Shown here: positions 22,354 through 34,518 of the stretch, piece by piece
How the letters are laid out: each line of letters begins with the position of its first letter
Numbering within the stretch: position 1 is the stretch's first letter
Notes under the pieces: model-generated
The model's database searches: none
Seen by the model: the letters and a program-made list of their open reading frames with translations, nothing else
What the model was told of the DNA's origin: nothing
Source: Pseudo-nitzschia pungens
Taxonomy: Eukaryota; Bacillariophyta; Bacillariophyceae; Bacillariales; Bacillariaceae
DNA: 64,000 nucleotides
Assembly (NCBI GenBank): GCA_037355855.1
Contig: CM074759.1
Location: forward strand, 1 to 64,000
Direction: 5' to 3'
Program-made: the position numbers and the translations under genes

Positions 22354-24459
22354 CTACCGCGGCGAGGAGGAGGACAACCGGCCGCTGCTCTTGGACGTCG
22401 TTGTCGGCGACGACAGTGCCGATTCGGAAGCGGTAGTAGCGGTATTCATAGTGGTTGTGTTCCTTGGCAGGGTGAGTACCGTCAATCGTCGTTCGTATTC
22501 CGACTTTCGGCTCATGAGTGTGGTAATCTCCGAGACGGTCATCCGGCTGACGTCCTCCCCGTCGATGGCCACGATGCGATCGCCGGGAGAGATCTGGTCC
22601 ACCAATACCGATGAAGTCCGGACTCCCGAGACGACCGTTCCCCGCCCGTCGGCCTTGTTGGCGAGAATGATTCCGAGCTTTCCTGGGGGTGCCGCGATGG
22701 TGATCTTGGTCCGGCGGACGACCGGGCCGGAAGACGACGAGTTGGAGTAGGAATGGGATTGCGATTGGGATTGCGGGTAGGAACTTCCGCTGTAGTGGTG
22801 GTGGTTTCCGGACGAGGTGGACCTTCGATGGGATCGTCCCGAGGTCCTGGAGGCCTGGCTGGCACTGCTGCTGTTGTTTGCGGCCCTCGCCGATTGAACG
22901 ACGGGGAGTCCCTCGATCTCTCGAAGGGCTGCCTCCTTTCCTCCCCCACCGTTGTTGTTTCCGACCATGGCGAGCTGCATCTCGAGTCTCAGCAAATCAT
23001 TGGCGACGGACCGGCTCTGCTCGGACATTTGTGAGAGAAAGGACTTGGTGGATCGGTGCGAGTACCTGCTGGCCCGACTGCCATGGCTATCGACGCTGCG
23101 ATCGGAGGATCGGTGGCGACGGGATGCCGTCTTGCGAGAGGACCGTCGCCTGCTGCTGGCAGTGGTGGCATTGGCGTTGCTGGTTCCACCGGTGGATTTG
23201 GAGGACTTGTGTGACTTTCCTCCGTTGGATCGGTTGGACCTTCCGCTGAGTGATTCGAGGTCGGCGGCGATTCCGACGGGTCCCATCGCTCCGGTGACCT
23301 GATCGAACAACCATGACTCGGATGCCTCGTGTCCGTTTTGTTCCGAGTCGTCGGAATCGGAATTGTGGTGGTTGTGGTTGGAACGCATTGCGGCCGAGTA
23401 GGAGGACTTTGCGGCTCCTCCTCCTCCTCCGTAGCTGCTGCTTCCGAGCGATTCTCGTTCTCTTTCTCGTTCTCTCTCGCGTTCTCGTTCTCTTTCTCTC
23501 TCGCGTCGCCGCCGTTCACGAATTCGTTCCTTGGCGGCCCGTGCCGTGGCCACTACTCCGACATCCCCCATGGACCTGTGGGAGGAGGTAACGGCGTACG
23601 ACGACGAGTGCTGGTGCTGGCTCTGACTTTGGTGCTGGCTTTGATTTTGACTTTGGTTTTGTTGATATTTTTGGTATTGGTATTGGTATTGTTCCGAGGA
23701 TCTCTTCATGCGATCGGTGGCCTCGAGGTTCTTGATAATGTCCGAGACGGAGGTTCCTTCTTTCGGTGGCGACGACGAAGGCGACAGCGGATCATCTTGC
23801 CCTGCTGCATTCCCGTTCATATTCATATTCATATCCATATTCACATCCATAGTACCGGTATTGATGGTATTGATATTGTTTGCACCCGATTTGGATTTGG
23901 ACTTGGATTTGGATGCAGTGCCCGCTCCCCCCAGGTTGTGGTGCTGTCGTAGATATGCGGCCGTAATGGCGGGTGCCGAGTTGACGGATGCCGAGGACAG
24001 GCGGCTGCTGGTGTGTCTCGAGACGGATGTGGCCCCGTAGGTCCGTCGTCCCCCGGCGCTTCCTCCCTGTGCCAAGAACTGGTTGCCGTTGCTTCCGCCG
24101 ATGCCGATGCCGCCTCCTCCGTCCTTGCGCTTGCTCTTGGCGGCCTCTAGGAGTTCTGTGAGGGATCGGTCTTCAATGGCGAATCCGGTGGAGGAGGATT
24201 CTGCCGATATGTAGCTGCTCGCTCCGGCGGTGGACGATGCGGTTCCAACCGCTGCATCTCCGAGGGGACCTCGGGCTCCCACGGATGTGATTCGAAAGGG
24301 ATCCATGTCTCGTTCAAAGTCTGGGCTCATCGCGAGGTGTATGGGATTGTTGACGGTTCCAATGGGAGGAGAGGATGAGGACGAAGAGGCTGCTATCGCT
24401 TTTTGCGGCGACGCGTGTACGTTCCAGGCATTGTCGTCGTCGTCGTCGTCGTTGTTAGT

Positions 24460-24492
<33 letters not shown>

Positions 24493-25845
24493 GCTGCTGC
24501 CAAAATGAAAGTTGTTGCCGTTCTTTGCCGAGGCTTTGCCGGTCGAAGCGCTAACGCTGCCACTGCCATTGCCAATACCGGTGCCAAAGGGAGAGATGGA
24601 GGAAGACGGCTTTGTGAAATCGTCCGATGTTTCCCAAGTGGTCTGGTCCTTTTTCTCTTCCTTGATCGTCGTCCATCCATCATTGTGGTCGTCAATGTCA
24701 ATGTCAACGTCAACGTCTCCATCTCCATTGTCACCATAACTATTACTATTACTGTTTCCATTGCCATTCCCAGCATTGCCATTGCCGTTCTCACCACTAC
24801 CCATGACATCCGTTGGAAAGGTGCTAAAGTCTGCAAAATTTCCAAACTCTTCCACGAATCCGTTTCCATCGTCGTTCAGGTTGAGATCCATGTCCATGTC
24901 CATGTCCATATTCATGTTCAAGCCATTGGTGGCAGTGATGTTCGTTGTCGCTGTCGTTCTCGTTCCCGGCGCGGTAGCAGTACTAGTTGCAGTAGCAGTA
25001 GCAGTAGCAGTAGCGGTACTAGTTGCAGTAGCAGTAGTTGCAGTAGCAGAACCGTTGGGGTTCCGTTCCGCGCTGCCCATGCTTTCGTGGCTGCGCATCT
25101 GTGCCAGGCTTCCAAAGCCATCGTCGCGAATCCGAATCTGAATCGAATCGTTGCTCGTATTATTCGTATTCGTATTCGTATTCGTATTGGTGTTGTTGGT
25201 GTTGTTGTTGCTGTTGCTGCTGCTGGAGCTCTTGTGAGTCGGAGACGAGTAGTCGTAGTCCAGAACCCTTCGCGACTTGGAATTCGAGTTGGAATTCGAG
25301 TTGGAGTTGTGAATTGAGTTGGAGGTCGACACCGGAGATTTGGGACTCGTAAACTCCCTGGGATTCCCACCGGGTTTGTTGCGACTCCGGCTCTGGCTGA
25401 TTTTGCTGCTGAGGTTGTTGCTGCTGAGGTTGTTGTTGTTGCTGCTGCTGCTGCTGTTGCCGTTCTGGTTCTGCTTCTGGTTGTTGGCAACGGAACCTGC
25501 ACCTGCACCTGCAACTGCAACTGCAACTGCACCTGCACCCGCAGCAGAGGAAGTGGCGTGTCGGGGAGACGAGACCTCCTGTGTCGGAATGCTGAGCTGG
25601 CTTCCAGTGAGCGACAGGGCACTTTTATTTTTGTTTTTGTTGCTGTTGTTGTTAATATCGATAGTGTCTGTTGTGTCCCGCTCGCTTCCTTCTTCCAGGG
25701 TCGAATTGCCACTGGCATTCGCGTTCACATTCGCGTTCACATTCGCGTTCACATTCCTATCCACAGTTCCGGTTCCGGTTCCACTATTTGTTGCAGCAAC
25801 GTAGCGCCGTGTCGGAACGTCCAGCAAGCTGGGAGGGAGTCCCAT
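22354..25845 (-). CDS. PDZ-domain protein with long low-complexity region (3' part of a larger gene?)
   Basis: A 1163-residue frame. Most of it is Asn/Ser/Gly/Thr-rich and disordered, with Asn-Ala-Asn-Val, Thr-Ala and Asp-Met repeats, a Glu-Arg run (RRRERERERE type) and Arg-Ser patches. Close to the C-terminus a PDZ domain is recognisable: RRTKITIAAPPGKLGIILAN as the first strand and carboxylate-binding loop (GKLGII), then SVLVDQISPGDRIVAIDGED and MTVSEITTLMSRKSEYERRL. PDZ domains bind C-terminal peptides, so this may be a scaffold. The frame overlaps the next upstream frame (25749-27332) by 97 bases in a different phase. Reading this frame upstream of its ATG continues open as Gly/His/Ile-rich sequence through the GGA run at about 25905-25925, so I suspect a single gene broken by an indel there. 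Confidence 0.7.
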
Positions 25846-26566
25846 TCCGTGTCCATGTCCAATTCCGTGTCCAATTCCGTGTCCCTGTCCAATTCCGTAT
25901 CCTCCTCCTCCTCCTCCTCCTCCCCCTCGGATCGTTGCTTGATGGAAGACGCGTCCGTGCCGAGCGTCATTTCGTCGTCCGTCGGCAGATTGGCAAATAT
26001 CTTGGACGCCTCTCCGTCGGTAGTGTAGGACGTGACGGATCCCACCGTATCGATCGCGGACGTGTCCAGCGCCGAGAGCGCCGAGAGGCCGGCCCCGAGA
26101 TGAGAATGACCGTGGTGCCTCGAACTCGAATTGGGATAATAGGTCCGCTTGAGATTTTCGTACTCCGAATCCTCGGCGTCCGTCGACAGATTGAAGGAGG
26201 AGGCGGAGGATTCGGATCTCACCGATTGGTCCATGGCCATTCCCATTCCCATTCCCATTCCCATTCCGTGGTGATGATGAGAGCTGCTTGTGGGCAAATC
26301 GGTGCTCATGGAATAAATGGGCTTGGCATTGTTGTTAGTATTAGTATGAGTATTAGTATTAGTATTGTTGTTCGTGTTGTTGTTGTTGTTGTTGTTGCTA
26401 TTGCCGGCGGAATGGTTCTGTTGAATGTGGTGATGGTGATGGTGATGCTCCCACTGCTGCAATTTGTTGGTGGTCAATCGGTAGGACGCCGAGGAGGAAT
26501 CGCTGGACATGTTGAGGCTGTTGTTCCGACTCGTATTGTTGCTGTGGCTCGTGTTGCTGTTGCTGA

Positions 26567-26597
<31 letters not shown>

Positions 26598-27332
26598 ATT
26601 CATCAAGTAAATGTCTGGATTGACGAGAAGCTCGTTTTGGTTGCCAATGCCATTTCCATTGCCATTGCCATTGCCATTGCCATTTCCAGTGATTCCGTGA
26701 GCCCTGGAAATTTCGTAGGCAATCCTGAGCTGCTCCTGCGTTTGGTTCCTGGCGCTGTCGTAAAAGGATTCCGTCTCGTTGGCCGGAAGAATGATGCCCT
26801 CGTCATCCGTATCGATGGGTCCCGTGCTGCGGGGAGATCGAAAGTTGCTGCTGTTGTAATCGCTTCCCGGACTTTGCCACGGCTGTTGTTGTTGCTGTTG
26901 CTGTTGCTGTTGTTGATGTTGCTGCTGTTGATCCTCCAGTTGCAATTGTTGCTGCTGGTGATACGCGGCAGCCAGCTGCGCATTGTGTGCATTTGCATTC
27001 CTGTTCATGTTCATGTTCATGTTCATGTTCATGTTCATGTTCCTATTCCTATTCATGTTGTTGGAATACGATCCCGTGGTAGACGTTGATCCGGAGGGAA
27101 GGACTCCCATTTGGTTCAGACTCAGACTCAGACTCGACTTGGATGCTGATGCTGATGATCCTCTCCAATCCCGTCCTTCTCCGTGGATTCCATGACTGGA
27201 TCGATTCATGTTCACGTTCCCGTTCGTCGCCGAGGAAAAGGAGGGATCCGTGTTTGGTCGGGATCCGTCGTCGGGACCGTCCCGTCCCTTCTTGCCCTTG
27301 CCTCCGCGAAAGATTTTCTTTAGGAATCCCAT
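25749..27332 (-). CDS. N-terminal part of the large low-complexity (PDZ) gene
   Basis: A 527-residue frame from ATG 27332. It starts MGFLKKIFRGGKGKKGRDG, a basic start that could associate with membrane (inference), then Ser/Asn/Met/Gln/His-rich repeats and some ordered acidic segments (TDDEGIILPANETESFYDSA; EQLRIAYEISRAHGITG; DAEDSEYENLKRTYY; SYTTDGEASKIFANLPTDDE). After a Glu run encoded by GAG repeats the frame becomes repetitive (TELD units) and ends shortly, while the neighbouring frame carries on as a long protein. No GT-AG intron that would join them is obvious in the overlap. The likely explanations are a length error or real slippage in the GGA microsatellite, or two overlapping genes. 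Confidence 0.65.
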
Positions 27333-27695
27333 CGTAACCTTATCGTGTGAATAGCAATCTTTGTGGCAATCTTATTCGAAACGCTATTTTTTCGGTTGCG
27401 AATTGGGATGTTCGGTCGGAATAATCCGAAATTGCTGCTTCGCTGTATCGATAACGTATCGATAACAGATCGATTTGTCTCGGTGTCTGTCTGTCAGGAT
27501 TCGCAATGATGCGAAAAAAAAATCTGGATTGGGATTGCGATTGGGATTGGGATTGCGATCGTGTCTCTGGTCGCTGTCAATAGGATAGAAGAAGATGATG
27601 ATGATGATGAAGAAGAAGAGAAGAAGAAGAAGAAGAAGGGCCTTGGGAATTCAAAATCAAATCCAAATTTAAATTCGAATTCGAATTCGGGTAGA

Positions 27696-27872
27696 ATCAA
27701 TCAATCAATGAATGGAGGAATCAATCAATCAATCAATGGATGAATCAATCAATCAATCAATGGATGAATGAATCAATCAATCAATGGATGAATCAATCAA
27801 TCAATCAATCGATGAATGAATGGATCGATGAATGAATGAATGAATCAATCGATGAATGGATGAATGAATGAA
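27696..27872. repeat. AATC/AATG tetranucleotide array
   Basis: Long imperfect run of AATC units interrupted by AATGGATG and AATGAATG blocks. Confidence 0.9.
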
Positions 27873-28433
27873 GAAGCAAAGAGGGAATGGCCATTCGTGG
27901 ATGCCTATCGTCTTTTCGGTGTTCGGTTAGAAAGTCCGACGTGTGCGACGTTTTCGGACTCGAATTGCACTCGCTCCGTGCTTTGGGCTTTGTGCTCTGT
28001 TCTTCTCTGTGCCTTCTTGTCTTTCCAATGATGGATTGGTTTGGATTGGTTTCGATCAGATCAGATTAGATTAGATTGGATTGGAAATCACTCAACAAAA
28101 CCAAACGAGTTGATTTCGTTTTCTTTCCTTTTCGTTTCGTTTCGTTCCGCTTTTGAAATTCACGCTCTCATCAAACCGCACTCTCCGTCCGTTGCTTCTT
28201 CCAAGGGTCGGATCGGCAATGGGGCTGCAAGAGGTACCGTAGCGGCTAGTGAGTTTTCTGTTCTGTTGTTGGCCGTGGGTGTTGATTGATTTTGTTGATT
28301 ACGTAGTACTCGTATTTGATTGAAAATTGTTGTTGAGAGCGGAGTTGAGAGTTACGATTTGAACGTACAAGTGCAAGTAACTTACTTACTGGCAAGGCCT
28401 TACCTTACTAAAATACTACTGCGAAGTAGTGTT

Positions 28434-28506
28434 CGAACTCGCACCGGACGGCACGCTGTCGGGGAGGTGCGGAACGAGAAAACGGCACTCCTAACCGCTA
28501 AGTTAC
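28434..28506 (-). other. tRNA-like segment with A-box and B-box matches
   Basis: On the minus strand a segment carries TAACTTAGCGG (one mismatch to the pol III A box) and, about 60 bases on, GAGTTCGAAC (close to the B box). No complete cloverleaf can be drawn by eye because the acceptor and T stems do not pair well. It may be a tRNA pseudogene or the head of a SINE. Confidence 0.35.
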
Positions 28507-31500
28507 GAGTATTTGTAATCTTACGGTAACGTACGGTAAATTACGGTAGGACGCAAGGTTATGCTTTTGGCACGAACGGGTAGAGTTGCCGTACGGTCAG
28601 ACGCAAGGCTATATTATTATTGAATATTGTATGTTGCACGCTTAGGGCAAGGCAAGTGCGAAAGGCAATGTTGGATCGACGAACCACCTACCTGTTTTGT
28701 AACTTACCGTACCGTACGGTAGATATACTGAATACAGTATCTGGTAAGTTAAGCTTTACCGGCATGCCACCAGTGACCACAAGTGAACGGAAACGCGATT
28801 AAAAAAGACCGACACTCCCACTCCCACCACTACCGGTACCACTAAGGTTACCACTACCAGTAAGTTACTCCACCCCACAATTAATCGTACAAGTAGTACC
28901 GTACCTGTACTCGTACTCGTACGCCTCGGATACCAGGTACTCTTACAGTAAGGTTACTTGTGCGGCAAGCTTACTCTTGCCTAATCATCATCATACATGT
29001 GCCAGTAACATTACCACTAAGTCTTACTGGTACCGTACCAGCAAGTTACACAAGAAGTAAGCCTTGCGGTACGGTAGCAATGCGAATCAATCAATCAAAA
29101 TCTCAATCGATCGATCGTCATTAAAATCTCAATCATGCCAATGACTGAATTCAATTCGTCGAACCTCAAATTCAAAAAAATACCGCCAATTTACACATGC
29201 CCCATCGTTGGCAGGCGTTCCCGCCGACTTCCATGCTCGTAAGTTACTCGACGACTCGACTCGAGACGACTCGACTCGACTCGACTCGACTCACAAATTT
29301 TCGTTGGTGAACTTTGTCGGCACATACCGGCAAACCTTACCGTAAAATTTTACCAACGGGTAATTAATTACGGTAAGAAGATCTTACTAGGATCTGTTTG
29401 GTTCGCCAAACGTGCGATCGGTATCGTGGATGTCCCAAGGAAGAACATTCCGAACCATACGGTATTATATTATCGTACAGTATTAACCAACTACTATGTA
29501 CGGTACGGTACCGTATTGGTTGGGCTCACTTTTGATCACTCGCTCACTCACTCGGTCGCTTGTTGCCCACTGCTGCTGGTGCCCAAGGAATGCCATCACA
29601 ACTCACGATACTCGAACCTTGTTGTACACGAGGATACATCATGATGATGAACTACTACTAGTAGTAAGATTACTACTAGTACTATTACGAGCTACAGTTC
29701 TAGTAGTACTACCACTGATCATGATATCATGTCTCCAGGAAGGAGGAGGAGCGACCTTCTTACTAGTACTGGTGCCTACTACTACTTGTTGTTGTAGTTC
29801 TTCTTCTTCTTGTGTACAACTATTAAGCAACTCGTCGTCCTCTTCTTATTGGGTCGCCACAGCACACAACCTGGAATGATGTTCTTCTTCTTCTTGTTGG
29901 TGATGATGATGGTGATGCTTCTTGTTGCTTCTTGTTGGTGCTGCTGCTGATGGGGGTGGTGATCCTCCTCTTACTAGTACTACTAGTCCTGCTACGACTA
30001 CTTTTTGTTCTGGAAGCAAGTCGAAGGGGAAGAGCACCAAGAATGACATGACCAATTTTGGAGCACCAAGAAGGAATGGAGGAGGAAGAATGGATCATGG
30101 TCCACCATAGAACCAAAGAAGTAGTAGTAGTACTAGCACTACAAGTAGTGTAGTAGCAGTAGTAGTAATAGCAACATTGCTAGTAGTATTGGCAAAAGGC
30201 TCTTTGTTGTTTAGAGCAAAAGCTCTTCCCGTTGTCCGCTGGACCACTGATCGTTACTGCTTACTACTACTACTACTACTAGTGCTTTGTCTGCCTTCTC
30301 CTACCAGTACGAGGACTACTACTACTACTACAACAAGCAGGTAGTAGTACTAGCCCGGATCATGATGTACTACAACCATGGAATGCATTATGATCCAGGC
30401 AGCAAGAACAAGAGGAAGTGCCTTGGCGCACTACTACTACTAGAGGTACCGTGCGTGCAGCATTACTAAATCACGGGGACTTGGAAGATCATTCACACAC
30501 CCGAGTCGTTATACTGGTGGTACTAGTACTAGTAGTGGTACCGCTGTTGTTATGGAGGATGCTGGTGGAGAGACTGCCGGGTTGGTGCGTAGCACGGATC
30601 TGCACCGCGAGGACCGAAGCATGCCCCAGCACGTCTCTGACGAACATCATGGAGGAACACACGAAACAGCAGCAGGAGTAGTAGCACAGGATTGCGTTGT
30701 ACTACCGTATGTTCTTGGTGCTGCTACTACTACACGCGATGCACCGTGTTCCACAGTGTGTTGCCGCGAGGCTAGGTTGGTGGTACGGGGGGGAAATAGA
30801 GTCAAGTAGTACTACATACCCCTCCTGCAACTATTCTTACGTGCTGCCCTGGCAAAAAGTTCAAACTGAGCATCCTTCCCAACCCGCGTCTTATTATTTG
30901 TTGCGGACGGTGGATGGTGGACGGCGTTCCGTCACTCTTACGGGACCGTTCACCGTTTCGTTGGACAACACGGGATGTCTCTTTTCGCATGCAGCGGAAC
31001 AGCACGCACCGCACCCCACCCCACCGCACCCTTCCATCCAAAGCACGCCCAAGGAAACCTAGCACTGCGATTTCGGAACAGTCATGCCCTTCGAATTCAA
31101 TTCAATAGACCAGCCAGCACAAGCAAGATGTACTAGTAGTAACAGAGGAAGAAACAGGTCTGGGACTATGAATTCGTCCGTACACGAACACAATTCCTTC
31201 TGGTATTGGCATTTTCTCCCAGAGCACGTTTCGCATTATTCGTAGCATTCTTCTCATCGTCATCGTCACAACTGTATTATTTGGTCTTAAGGTACCGCAA
31301 CATTGTGTCGCCTCCGGGCACGCCCATACACCATGGTGACGACTGCAACGGATCCGTCCACTGGTCCCGATCAGTCCTAGTCATCGTTCCACGGACTTTT
31401 TCGGGAGGAATTTGATCCGATTCAAGTCAGGTCAGGTCAATCCAATCCGTTGCGAGTCGCAACGACAGAGCCTCCTTCATGTCGTTCCAAATTCCTACGT

Positions 31501-31540
31501 GGTACGCAGCACGAAGATGCGATCCGGTGCTTGTACCGCA

Positions 31541-31589
31541 ATATATTTATATATATATATATATATATACATGACATACATATATATTG
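31541..31589. repeat. AT dinucleotide microsatellite
   Basis: TA run of about 30 bases followed by an imperfect ACATACATATATAT tail. Confidence 0.9.
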
Positions 31590-31932
31590 GATCGGATAGC
31601 ACAAAGAATAATAACAACAATGACAAGGATCGTTGCTTCCTCCGAATTCTTGCGATTGCAACCAAGAGACACCGGTTTTTGATTCGGAACCTCCGGGATT
31701 CAGTGGCTCTCGTATCCCCCAAATTGGCGGTCTGTTTTTGCGGCAATAGTTAGTTGTCTGCAGTCTGGATGGATTTCTTCCTACCGTTCGTCATCCCAGC
31801 CGGGTTGATTCTCCCGGGATCTCACCAAATCAATTCATTCCGGTGTCGCTCTGTGTTCCACCGCAAAACGTTGAAACTTTGTCGACTACTCGTAGTTGAA
31901 AATCAAATGAAATCAAACCCGACCGAGACCAC

Positions 31933-33261
31933 TCAATTGCGCAATGACGACAATGATGACCGCACTATCTTGGGTGCCACGGATCCCGACCGGAACCTTC
32001 GCACGTCGACCGACGCAAATCCCAGCTCGTTCTGAAAATAGTGCCTCCACGGAGACAATCCGGTGGCGGTGGTAGCACCTCCCCCGTCTAGTCGCTCCCG
32101 GAGTTGCTCTAGCGTCCAGTGGCCGCTGTCTGGATCGTCGCTGAGTTCGTTGTGATTGTCATTGTGATTGTGATTGTCGTTTTCGTCGTCCACCTCCGCC
32201 TCGATCACGGCTCGGTTACGGGTCAATATCCGGACCCTCAGACTCTTGCGAACGTCCCAGTCCAATTCTCTTCTCACAAATTCCTCGGCCGACGCAACGG
32301 TCCGGAGGTGGTCTCGCGTGGCCATCACCCCGATCGCCAACCGGGACCGGAGGCAGGGCGCCGCGGCCCGGTCCCAGTTGGGCAGTCCAAAGGCATGCCT
32401 GCCCACTTTTCGTATGGTGGATTTGGAGAGGTGCTCCAGCGGGGATCGGACCCCAAACTCGCTCGCGGCGATCAGTCCCAGCCGGGTCGGATCGGTCCCG
32501 TCCTCGGCGTTGGTGCCATTGTACAACCACGTGTCGGTAGTCGCAGTCGAAGTCGAAGTCATAGTAGTAGTGGTGGCGGTTGCGGTGGTGGCATTGATGT
32601 TGACATCGGCATTGGTATTGTCCCTTGTTCCACCACCCAAACGGTACGGGTCGTAGTAATCGGCAATCCCCTTGAGGTTGTCGTAGAGGTGCGTCTTGCA
32701 GGCCAGGCAGGCCCTCCCGTCGTTGGCTTGGTACACCGCGTCGGATCCCTCGGTGGTGTGGATCTGTTCGAACCGAATCCCGATCGCGTCGGCCACCTCG
32801 GCGGCCAGGAGCCGCTGGTCGTCCGGAACGGCCGGGGAGATGCCCAGGACAGCTGTGGCACTTTCGCTGTGGTAGCGAGTCGATGGCAGCGATAGCAATA
32901 GCGACTGCGACGCTGGCAATGAGAATGGCACCGAAGAAGACGACGACGTAGAAACGACCGCGTGCACGAGGGCAGCGGCGACGGACGAATCGATTCCGCC
33001 CGAAAAGGCAATCACATGGTGGGCAGAAACAGAAGCAGAAGTAGAAGCCTCGGAATCGACGTTATCGCCGTTGTCACCATCCCGCTTGCCGTCCAGTCTG
33101 CCGTCCATGAGAGCTCTGGTCCGCAGCAACAAGTTGTCCACCAGGATCGTCAGCTCTTCTTTTTCAATGTCGTAGGGATCCCTGTTGGCCGGATCTCCGG
33201 ATCGAAAAATGCGCACCACGGGATCCTCCTCCTCGGTAACGTCACCCATAGTGGCCCGAAA

Positions 33262-33294
<33 letters not shown>

Positions 33295-33609
33295 AGACGA
33301 GAATCCTCGCTGGGTTGATCGATATTGATGCCGCTGTTTTCGCTGTCGCTGTCGTTGCCCTGCGTGCCGTATCGAATAGCATTTCCCATTCTCTGCTTCC
33401 TCAATGTTCCCAGAACATGATGACGTTGTCGTCACGATCCCCGAGTGAAGCCCAGCAGTGATGGTTCTTTTTCTAGTTCGAATTCCGAGTCCAAAACTTT
33501 CGCTGCGGCATCCACCGATTCGTGCCAGTAGGAATTCTTCCAATACCAATACCAATACCAATACCAATATCTCTACCGAACCGGGCACGAGCTCCGGCGC
33601 ATGTGACAT
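31933..33609 (-). CDS. LarE-like ATP-dependent sulfur transferase (PP-loop family)
   Basis: LarE enzymes adenylate the pyridinium dinucleotide precursor of the nickel-pincer cofactor and transfer sulfur to it. A PP-loop SGGIDSS lies at residues 203-209 of the longest frame. Family landmarks follow in order: RACLACKTHLYDNL (the CxxCK segment), NGTNAEDGTD, GVRSPLEHLSKSTIRKVGR, and GLPNWDRAAAPCLRSRLAIG, the last with the Cys that serves as sulfur donor in single-turnover LarE. The additional CxxC pair fits the three-cysteine form reported to hold a 4Fe-4S cluster. Asn/Asp and Thr/Ala insertions are encoded by trinucleotide runs. The longest frame is 558 residues, but the first 120 are microsatellite-coded (VLVLVLVL, Ser run) and a second ATG at 33249 (MGDVTEEEDP) gives 438 residues, closer to the family. 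No nickel-pincer partner gene (LarB/LarC) is in the window. The true substrate is unknown; it could be another thiolation. Confidence 0.85.
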
Positions 33610-34518
33610 TCATTGTTGCTTATCGTTCTGGTTGATATGACGTTCTCTGCGTAAACGGAGGGTACAACCACCGTACCGGTATGTACAAGGTCCAGGTAAT
33701 TTTTGTTTCTATTCAGCATGAGAATGAATCACCGTCATCAATCAATCACAATCATTATTACTCGTAAACCTTACTCATCAATCTCAAATTTTCAGATGAG
33801 AGGAAAGAAAGTTTTCGTCGTCATCGTTGATCGTAAGGTTACCGGTAGAAGAGTTGCGTACACCGAAGCAAAACGAATTAGTAGTAAGATTATGGTACGT
33901 AAGGTTACGAAGGACAGTGAGATCTTACTGATATGTGAGAACAGAGGACAAGTTGTTTCACATCCGTCTGTCCATCCACTCATTCTAAAGAATTCATGTT
34001 CCTACCGTATCTATCATACGGTAGATATTAGGTACGAAGTAGTAGGTAACCTTGTATGTACATCTTGCATCCTGGATCGTGGATGAAAAAATAAGATTAC
34101 CTCCCAAAAACTGCCGCCACGGCCCGCGGCAGTTTCACTTCATGAGTTCTCATGCCACCAGCACGAATGATGAATACGATGTAAGGTTAGGGTTAACATG
34201 TAGAAGTACGAAGTAACTTTTTTAAGATTAAGGTTACCTTGCTACAAATCTTACTAATCACCATGATCACAACCACGAGTAAGTTTCGTACGTACGTCCG
34301 AGTGAGTTACTTCCTCGTACTGTACTTGCGGTCCAAGTAAGCCTTGTTCAATTTTTCTTCCGGTTTCCGACTTACAGAACACACAAAACATCGGATACGT
34401 GTGCAAGAAAGGTTACTTTGAGGAAGCAATCATCGGAACCGCAGCTTGCGAAAGCAAACAACCGAAACGAACCCAACTACGAGTACTTCCACTAAAGCAA
34501 TCGCTAGATTATCCAACG
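33610..34518. other. Divergent intergenic region
   Basis: Shared 5' region of the LarE-like gene (leftward) and the oxidoreductase (rightward). It holds several GTAAGGTTAC-type motifs (33838-33848, 33898-33910, 34220-34240) but no TATA-like element I can place with confidence. Confidence 0.5.

Larger units (their letters stand above)
27333..31932. other. Intergenic tract, repeats only
   Basis: 4.6 kb with no gene I can support. It contains the AATC/AATG array, a tRNA-like segment, ACT/AGT arrays near 29652-29680, 30118-30175 and 30258-30283, and an AT microsatellite. GTAAGGTTAC-type motifs are dense at 28370-29100. Frames at 29496-31062 on both strands are short and without domain signs. Confidence 0.55.
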
